Of a DNA stretch of 64,000 bases, positions 58,730 to 64,000 are shown one piece after another. The position numbers and the translations under genes are program-made. The stretch is taken from positions 22,998 through 86,997 of the forward strand of contig NZ_JAMBPQ010000029.1 of assembly GCF_024206495.1 (NCBI RefSeq), in the 5' to 3' direction. The DNA comes from Paraburkholderia sp. CNPSo 3272. Lineage in GTDB: Bacteria; Pseudomonadota; Gammaproteobacteria; Burkholderiales; Burkholderiaceae. The notes under the pieces are model-generated. The model ran no database searches, had not been told where the DNA came from, and was given only the letters and a program-made list of their open reading frames with translations. How positions within the stretch are numbered: position 1 is the stretch's first letter; each line of letters starts with the position of its first letter.

Positions 58730-60505
58730 TTAGAACGTACGCGCCTTCGGCGGCACGGACTCGACGGTCAGCGGTTGCATGTGGACCGGCTTGTATTCGA
58801 GTCGGTCGCCTTCGCTGAACCAGAGCGTATGGCGCAGCCAGTTTTCGTCGTCGCGGTGTTCGAAGTCGCTCTGTGCGTGCGCACCACGGCTTTCCTTACG
58901 GGCTTCAGCCGAAACCATCGTTGCGCGTGCAACTTCGACCAGGTTCGCCACTTCGAGCGCTTCCACGCGCGCCGTGTTGAAGACCTTCGACTTGTCCTTC
59001 AGGTGGATGTGCTTCGCGCGCTCGGCGATCTGCGCGATGTCCTGCACGCCGTCTGCGAGCAGCTTCGAGGTGCGGAACACGCCTGCATGCTTCTGCATCG
59101 AGCCGCGGATGTCGTTCGCAACGCTTTGCGCGTACTCGCCCGAGGTCGACTTGTCGAGCTCGGCAAGGCGCGAGAGAGCGAAGTCGGCGGCGTCGGCCGG
59201 CAGCGGCTTGTGGTCCTTGAGCTCCTTGACGTGCTTGACGATGTGGTTGCCAGCCGCACGGCCGAACACCACGAGGTCGAGCAGAGAGTTCGTGCCCAGA
59301 CGGTTCGCGCCGTGCACCGACACGCACGAGCATTCGCCCACGGCGTAGAAGCCGTTGACGACTTCTTCGTGACCCTTCGGCGTGCCAACCACCTGCCCGT
59401 TGATGTTCGTCGGGATGCCGCCCATCTGGTAGTGGATGGTCGGCACGACCGGGATCGGCTCCTTGATACAGTCCACGTTCGCGAACTTGAGCGCGATTTC
59501 GCGGATCGACGGCAGACGCTTCATGATCGTCTCGGCGCCGATGTGCGAAAGGTCGAGCAGCACGTGGTCCTTGTGCGGACCCACGCCGCGGCCTTCCTTG
59601 ATTTCCTGGTCCATCGAACGCGAAACGAAGTCGCGCGGCGCCAGGTCCTTCAGGGTCGGCGCGTAACGCTCCATGAAGCGCTCGCCGTTCGAGTTACGCA
59701 GAATGCCGCCTTCGCCGCGCACGCCTTCCGTGATCAGCACGCCCGCGCCGGCCACGCCGGTCGGGTGGAACTGCCAGAACTCCATGTCCTGCAGCGCGAT
59801 GCCCGAACGGGCCGCCATGCCAAGGCCGTCACCCGTGTTGATGAACGCGTTGGTCGATGCCGCGAAGATCCGGCCCGCACCGCCCGTGGCGAACAGCGTG
59901 GTCTTGCCTTCGAGGATGTAGACGTCGCCCGTTTCCATTTCGAGCGCGGTCACGCCGAGCACGTCGCCGTCGGCGTCGCGGATCAGGTCGAGCGCCATCC
60001 ATTCGACGAAGAACGTGGTCTTCGCCGCGACGTTCTGCTGGTACAGCGTGTGCAGCAGCGCGTGGCCGGTACGGTCAGCAGCAGCACAGGCGCGCTGAAC
60101 CGGCTTTTCGCCGTAGTTGGCCGTGTGGCCGCCGAACGGGCGCTGATAAATCGTGCCGTCGGCGTTACGGTCGAACGGCATGCCCATGTGTTCGAGCTCA
60201 TACACGGCGTTCGGCGCTTCACGGCACATGAACTCGATGGCGTCCTGGTCGCCGAGCCAGTCGGAGCCCTTGATCGTGTCGTAGAAGTGGTAGTGCCAGT
60301 TGTCTTCGCTCATGTTGCCGAGCGAGGCGCCGATGCCGCCCTGGGCCGCGACCGTATGCGAACGCGTGGGGAACACCTTCGAGAGCACGCAAACCGACAG
60401 GCCAGCGCGCGCGAGTTGCAGCGAAGCGCGCATCCCCGAGCCGCCAGCACCGACGATGACCACGTCGAACTTGCGACGCGGCAATGAATTCTTGATTGCA
60501 GCCAT
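58730..60505 (-). CDS. sdhA: Succinate dehydrogenase flavoprotein subunit
   Basis: 591 residues from ATG 60505, matching the usual MAAIKNSLPRRKFDVVIVGA start; upstream in-frame sequence overlaps sdhD and is not used. FAD is bound by VVIVGAGGSGMRASLQLARA, with the covalent-flavin histidine in SHTVAAQGGIGASLGN. The active-site HPTGVAGAGVLITEG and RSMDQEIKEGRGV segments are present. It oxidises succinate to fumarate. Only 4 bp separate it from the sdhD stop. Confidence 0.97.
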   Translation of the reverse strand: MAAIKNSLPRRKFDVVIVGAGGSGMRASLQLARAGLSVCVLSKVFPTRSHTVAAQGGIGASLGNMSEDNWHYHFYDTIKGSDWLGDQDAIEFMCREAPNAVYELEHMGMPFDRNADGTIYQRPFGGHTANYGEKPVQRACAAADRTGHALLHTLYQQNVAAKTTFFVEWMALDLIRDADGDVLGVTALEMETGDVYILEGKTTLFATGGAGRIFAASTNAFINTGDGLGMAARSGIALQDMEFWQFHPTGVAGAGVLITEGVRGEGGILRNSNGERFMERYAPTLKDLAPRDFVSRSMDQEIKEGRGVGPHKDHVLLDLSHIGAETIMKRLPSIREIALKFANVDCIKEPIPVVPTIHYQMGGIPTNINGQVVGTPKGHEEVVNGFYAVGECSCVSVHGANRLGTNSLLDLVVFGRAAGNHIVKHVKELKDHKPLPADAADFALSRLAELDKSTSGEYAQSVANDIRGSMQKHAGVFRTSKLLADGVQDIAQIAERAKHIHLKDKSKVFNTARVEALEVANLVEVARATMVSAEARKESRGAHAQSDFEHRDDENWLRHTLWFSEGDRLEYKPVHMQPLTVESVPPKARTF

Positions 60506-60509
60506 TCTT

Positions 60510-60878
60510 TTACACTCTCCAGAGAATCTGAGCGGCGTAGCCGAGGCTGCCCAGCAGCCATGCGATCGTGAGGACGTCCAGCGTGATGCGCAGGCCGACC
60601 GGCTTGATGTAGTCCATCCAGATGTCACGCACGCCGACCCACGCGTGCAGGAACAGCGCGATCAGGGTGACGAACGTCGCGAGCTTCATCCACTGCGCGG
60701 CGAAGATCGAGGCCCAGCCGTCATACGAGAAGTCGTGCGCGCCGAAGAACAGGACGAGCAGCACGATCGTGTAGATCGCCATGATCACGGCGGTGGCGCG
60801 TTGCGCGATCCAGTCGCGAATGCCGTAGTGAGCGCCGACGACAAGGCGCTTCGGACCGATACCGTTATTAGCCGACAT
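60510..60878 (-). CDS. sdhD: Succinate dehydrogenase membrane anchor subunit D
   Basis: 122 residues with three membrane helices (about 28-48, 63-85 and 95-118). GAHYGIRDWIAQRATAVIMA and FLHAWVGVRDIWMDYIKP are SdhD signatures, and the His in FLHAWVG is a haem b ligand candidate. It contributes to the quinone site. It is 3 bp after sdhC. Confidence 0.95.
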   Translation of the reverse strand: MSANNGIGPKRLVVGAHYGIRDWIAQRATAVIMAIYTIVLLVLFFGAHDFSYDGWASIFAAQWMKLATFVTLIALFLHAWVGVRDIWMDYIKPVGLRITLDVLTIAWLLGSLGYAAQILWRV

Positions 60879-60881
60879 TTT

Positions 60882-61298
60882 TTAGAACGCTCCGAAGAGT
60901 TTTGCCGCAAAGGCGATCGTGAGGACCGTGGAGATGATCACGACGACGAGGGAGGTCGACTTGCCTTTTTCCTTGCTCACGAGGCCATGGTTGAAGTCCA
61001 TGCACAGGTGACGCACGCCAGCGCAGAAGTGAAACAGGAACGCCCATCCGAGGACCAGCACGATGAGCTTGACGATGATGTTGGAGAGGAAGCCCTTGAA
61101 TACCTCGAAGCTAAGCTCCGAAGTGAGGCTCTGGTCCAACAGGAACAAGATGAAAGGCAGGAACAGGAACAACAACACACCGCTGATGCGGTGGCCGATC
61201 GACACACGACCGGCCAGAGGCAGGCGGTATGCGAACAATATCTGCCCAAGCCCGATGTTCCGGTATTCCGGCCTCGGTTTTTTTGCGGCTTCTGCCAT
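60882..61298 (-). CDS. sdhC: Succinate dehydrogenase cytochrome b556 subunit
   Basis: 138 residues with three membrane helices (about 37-57, 70-95 and 113-135). The signature SIGHRISGVLLF and HFCAGVRHLCMDFNHGL include the haem b histidine. It begins the sdhCDAB operon. AGGGG lies about 6 bp upstream of the ATG, with a 10-bp palindrome further upstream. Confidence 0.95.
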   Translation of the reverse strand: MAEAAKKPRPEYRNIGLGQILFAYRLPLAGRVSIGHRISGVLLFLFLPFILFLLDQSLTSELSFEVFKGFLSNIIVKLIVLVLGWAFLFHFCAGVRHLCMDFNHGLVSKEKGKSTSLVVVIISTVLTIAFAAKLFGAF

Positions 61299-61314
61299 GC
61301 TAGACCCCTACTAT

Positions 61315-61324
61315 GTGTTAACAC
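61315..61324 (-). promoter_or_regulatory. GTGTTAACAC palindrome in the sdhC leader
   Basis: A perfect 10-bp palindrome 17 bp upstream of the sdhC ATG, within an AT-rich stretch that also holds a TAAAAT sequence (minus strand, just upstream) usable as a -10 box. If that is the promoter, the palindrome lies near the transcription start and could be an operator; no factor can be named. Confidence 0.4.
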
Positions 61325-61448
61325 TAATTCGCAATTTTAGCGCCTTTTTATATCGCGCTGCAGCGAAATCCACGTCGGGTACGGCTGGTGGTGCGCGCAA
61401 GCAAAGGCACTCTGGGGAAGGGCTCCGCGCCTTTCGCGCGGCCGCCCG

Positions 61449-62255
61449 TCAACTCAAATCATTCTGATAGTAGTACCCGGTTGTGACATACCATCCGCGG
61501 CGCACCTCGACCGGCCGGTCTCCATAGGTATAGGACACGCGCTCGACCGACAGCAAAGGAAAACCTGCGGGCACCTTGAGAAGATCGGCCACCGTGGGCT
61601 CCGCGGCCACGGCGCGGATCTTCTCGGTCGCACGAATCATGCGCGTGCCGAATTCCGCCTCGAACATGGCGTAGAGCGGGCCTTTGTACTCGGCGAGGCG
61701 CTCGCTCGTGAGCCCGCGGAACACGCCGCCGGGCAGCCAGATCTCGTCGAGCACGGTGCTCTCGCCGTCGAACTGCAGCAGACGCCGGATCAGCACCACC
61801 GGGTCCGAGGGCTTCAGGTCGAGCTGGCGCGCGATCTCGGCCGAAGCGCGCAGGCGCCGGCACTCGAGCAGCTTGCTCACGTGCGGGTGTTCCGCGCCGT
61901 CATCGGCGAGTAATCTGAGAAAGCGAAACTGGGCGCGTTCTTCGTTGTGCGTCGCAACAAACGTGCCCTTGCCCTGGCGGCGCACCAGCAGATTGTCGGC
62001 AGCCAGCTCGTCGATCGCCTTGCGCACGGTCCCCTGGCTCACCTTGTAGCGGGCGGCAAGTTCGACTTCGCTGGGAATGATTTCGCCGGGCTTCCATTCG
62101 CCGGACTCGAGGCTCTGTGTAATGAGCCCCTTGATCTGCTGGTACAGCGGACTGAAGGTCGGGGACGGCGGAGCCGCGGGCGCAGACGCTTGAGCCCCGC
62201 TCTCGGGAGCGGTGGAATTCGCGTTGCTGGCCGGGTTTGCACTCATGGCGCGCAT
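61449..62255 (-). CDS. GntR-family (HutC/UTRA type) transcriptional regulator
   Basis: 268 residues from ATG 62255; ATG 62246 and 62279 are alternatives, none with a strong ribosome-binding site. A Ser/Ala/Pro-rich tail precedes the winged helix (about 33-100: PLYQQIKGLITQSLESGEWK; PSEVELAARYKVSQGTVRKA). The UTRA ligand domain (about 115-265) ends YTYGDRPVEVRRGWYVTTGY. Lying between sdhC and mdh, it is a good candidate to control the TCA genes, though its ligand is unknown. A perfect palindrome 46 bp upstream of its start is the expected operator and suggests autoregulation. Confidence 0.92.
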   Translation of the reverse strand: MRAMSANPASNANSTAPESGAQASAPAAPPSPTFSPLYQQIKGLITQSLESGEWKPGEIIPSEVELAARYKVSQGTVRKAIDELAADNLLVRRQGKGTFVATHNEERAQFRFLRLLADDGAEHPHVSKLLECRRLRASAEIARQLDLKPSDPVVLIRRLLQFDGESTVLDEIWLPGGVFRGLTSERLAEYKGPLYAMFEAEFGTRMIRATEKIRAVAAEPTVADLLKVPAGFPLLSVERVSYTYGDRPVEVRRGWYVTTGYYYQNDLS

Positions 62256-62300
62256 TTCAACATAAAGCCCCCTACGCATCAAGCATTTTGCCCGCAATAG

Positions 62301-62322
62301 TTATGTCTTATATAAGACATAA
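62301..62322. promoter_or_regulatory. Perfect 22-bp palindromic operator between gntR and mdh
   Basis: Half-site TTATGTCTTAT followed directly by its exact inverse, ATAAGACATAA. The inner part has the GT...AC ends and TATA-rich centre typical of GntR/HutC-family operators. It lies just upstream of the -35 box of a plus-strand promoter. On the minus strand it sits between weak gntR promoter elements (TATCTT and TAACTA, 17 bp apart). Binding by the adjacent GntR protein is inference. Confidence 0.85.
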
Positions 62323-62329
62323 GATACTG

Positions 62330-62358
62330 TTGACTTTGACCCTGACGACTCCTACACT
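62330..62358 (+). promoter_or_regulatory. Sigma-70 promoter reading toward mdh
   Basis: TTGACT (62330-62335), a 17-bp spacer and TACACT (62353-62358): five of six and four of six matches to consensus at optimal spacing. It starts 7 bp after the palindromic operator. A transcript from here would have a leader of about 485 nt before mdh. Confidence 0.75.
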
Positions 62359-62849
62359 CCCGATCGAGCAAGGGTTTGCGGGCGAGCCGCATGCTAATTT
62401 TCAGGACATGAAAGGGGCATGACGAAGAGGCGCCGCCGGCTGCATCCACCTCGTGGCGAATGCGCCGCGAGCCGCCTTGCACGATGCTGTTCCCTCACGC
62501 AGTAAACGCAGTAAAGGTTTCGATCCGCCCAGCCGGCACGCGTGAGTCGTTGCGCGCCGCGCGTCTGTGGGAGAGCCCGAGCGAGCTGTTGCAGGAGTCG
62601 GCACACGCGAAGCGGCCAGCGTCTGGTGTCCCTCGAAGGGCGCCCCGTTCATCTCTTGCCCTGTTGCACAGGTTACCGGCACGGCGGTCCGTGGCGGCGG
62701 CGCACGCTTCACGGCTTGTCAGTCATGGTCGTTCCAGTGAAGCGCGCACGCCGGCGATAAAGACCGCCTGTTTCACCTACGCTTCGTGTATCGCGCATAT
62801 AGAATGGCGTTTTACCCTGGCGTCTAACGCATCTTCCTGGAGATTTTCA
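62359..62849 (+). other. Long untranslated interval between the operator/promoter and mdh
   Basis: About 490 bp without a supported gene on either strand. Open frames exist but have Arg/Ala/Ser-rich GC artefact composition and no ribosome-binding sites. A second, weaker -10-like TATAGA (62798-62803) is nearer to mdh, without a well-spaced -35. The stretch may be a long mdh leader, or carry a small RNA from the upstream promoter. Confidence 0.5.
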
Positions 62850-63836
62850 ATGGCTAAGCCCGCAAAGCGCGTTGCCGTCACCGGCGCCGCAGGTCAGATC
62901 GCTTACTCCCTGCTGTTCCGCATTGCGAATGGCGACCTGCTCGGCAAGGATCAGCCCGTCATCCTGCAACTGCTCGACCTGCCGCAAGCGCAAGCCGCCG
63001 TCAAGGGCGTCGTGATGGAACTGGACGATTGCGCATTCCCGCTGCTCGCGGGCGTTGTCATCACCGACGACCCGAAGGTCGCGTTCAAGGACGCCGACGT
63101 CGCCCTGCTGGTTGGCGCACGTCCGCGCTCGAAGGGCATGGAGCGTAAGGACCTGCTCTCGGCCAACGCCGAAATCTTCACGGTTCAGGGCAAGGCGCTG
63201 AACGACGTCGCCAGCCGCGACGTGAAGGTGCTGGTCGTCGGCAACCCGGCCAACACGAACGCCTACATCGCCATGAAGTCGGCTCCGGACCTGCCGAAGA
63301 AGAACTTCACCGCCATGCTGCGTCTGGATCACAACCGCGCGCTCTCGCAACTGGCCGCCAAGTCGGGCAAGCCGGTCGCTTCGATCGAGAAGCTCGCCGT
63401 GTGGGGCAACCACTCGCCGACGATGTATCCCGACTTCCGTTTCGCCACCGTCGACGGCCAGTCGCTCAACGCGCTGATCAACGACGACGAATGGAACCGC
63501 AACACGTTCATCCCGACGGTCGGCAAGCGCGGCGCGGCGATCATCGAAGCGCGCGGCCTCTCGTCGGCAGCGTCGGCCGCCAACGCAGCGATCGACCACG
63601 TGCGTGACTGGGTCCTGGGCACGAACGGCAAGTGGGTCACGATGGGTATCCCGTCGGACGGCTCGTACGGCATTCCCGAAGACATCATCTACGGCGTGCC
63701 GGTGACCTGCGAAAACGGCGAATACAAGCGCGTGGAAGGCCTCGAAATCGACGCGTTCTCGCGCGAGAAGATGGACGGCACGCTGGGCGAGCTGCTCGAA
63801 GAGCGCGAAGGCGTGGCTCACCTGCTCGGCAAGTAA
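62850..63836 (+). CDS. mdh: NAD-dependent malate dehydrogenase
   Basis: 328 residues from ATG 62850, set by GGAG 9 bp upstream and the Rossmann start [20 protein letters not shown]. It is of the cytosolic-eukaryote/beta-proteobacterial type: [17 protein letters not shown] is the mobile loop with substrate arginines, [13 protein letters not shown] follows, and the catalytic His lies in [12 protein letters not shown]. It oxidises malate to oxaloacetate for the GltA reaction. It is divergent from the GntR regulator and the sdh operon, grouping four TCA steps. Confidence 0.97.
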
Positions 63837-63847
63837 GCCAGCTGTAC

Positions 63848-63880
63848 GAACGGAACGCGCGTTTGACGCCCGTTCCGTTC
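63848..63880 (+). terminator. Likely terminator of mdh
   Basis: Perfect 10-bp inverted repeat GAACGGAACG at 63848-63857 with CGTTCCGTTC at 63871-63880, loop 13 nt, 12 bp past the mdh stop. The following tgcttta is only moderately T-rich, so termination may be partial. Confidence 0.65.
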
Positions 63881-63945
63881 TGCTTTATGGGCACGCGGGG
63901 CAGCCTCCGCAACCCGGCCTGAGCGGCCCGCGTTCATCGGGGCCG

Positions 63946-64000
63946 CCCTCGGCGGGCCCGGCTATGCGCCCCAGCCTGGGCGGCCCCCCCTCGGCGGGCC
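63946..64000 (+). repeat. 13-bp direct repeat at the right edge
   Basis: CCCTCGGCGGGCC occurs at 63946-63958 and again at 63988-64000, 42 bp apart, ending exactly at the window edge. The interval 63881-64000 is otherwise an extremely GC-rich intergenic stretch with no gene visible. The repeat could be the start of a longer array beyond the window, or chance in GC-rich sequence. Confidence 0.35.

Noticed and set aside
58775..60487. 570-codon plus-strand open frame opposite sdhA
   Set aside because: Antisense to sdhA, which has all flavin and active-site motifs; no ribosome-binding site or domain pattern.
62460..62849. 130-codon N-terminal extension of malate dehydrogenase
   Set aside because: The added sequence is Arg/Ser/Ala-rich without family match; ATG 62850 has GGAG upstream and begins at the Rossmann fold.

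Overview
This is a high-GC chromosomal window from a beta-proteobacterium of the Burkholderiaceae, most likely Paraburkholderia, Caballeronia or Burkholderia. The evidence is the gene order leuC-leuD-leuB-asd-fimV-truA-trpF-trpB-methyltransferase-trpA-accD-folC-dedD-cvpA-purF, the block mdh / gntR / sdhCDAB-sdhE-gltA, and a large GlgE-type alpha-glucan/trehalose cluster. From memory of the group, these blocks sit on the second chromosome in Burkholderia; that placement is inference. No rRNA, tRNA, insertion sequence, prophage or CRISPR array was recognised.

Layout. 1-7.5 kb: the 3' end of a LysR regulator, an Xre/RES-type toxin-antitoxin pair, a PPP-family phosphatase, a three-gene membrane FAD-dependent sugar/polyol dehydrogenase operon (Tat-exported small subunit, GMC flavoprotein with 3Fe-4S cysteines, tri-haem cytochrome c), and a DUF1345 membrane protein. 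7.9-26.4 kb: seven co-directional genes, glgE, treS-maltokinase fusion, glgB, glgX, treZ, malQ and treY, mostly overlapping by 4-8 bp. Together they can turn trehalose into maltose, maltose-1-phosphate and branched alpha-glucan, and turn glucan back into trehalose. 26.4-31 kb: a CorC-like membrane protein, a degenerate histidine kinase, an FKBP isomerase, an AraC regulator and a MOSC protein.

31-48.6 kb: a long minus-strand run of housekeeping genes for leucine, aspartate-family and tryptophan synthesis, tRNA pseudouridylation, fatty-acid, folate and purine synthesis. It also carries fimV, an orphan DNA methyltransferase lying between trpB and trpA, and several clear intrinsic terminators. 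49-56 kb is a mixed accessory stretch: a MipA/OmpV outer-membrane protein, a decayed terC remnant, a zinc-ribbon protein, a TerB-like protein, a QseBC-like two-component system, a His-rich lipoprotein, an alpha/beta hydrolase and a VOC protein. 56.3-63.9 kb is the TCA-cycle block: minus-strand sdhCDAB-sdhE-gltA, a GntR/UTRA regulator, and plus-strand mdh. Between gntR and mdh lies a perfect 22-bp palindrome next to a near-consensus sigma-70 promoter, followed by an unusually long leader of about 490 nt before mdh.

Most worth a second look: the catalytically broken second GH13 domain fused to GlgE, the histidine kinase that has lost its ATP-binding motifs, the terC remnant with matching 12-bp flanks, and the operator/promoter/leader between gntR and mdh.
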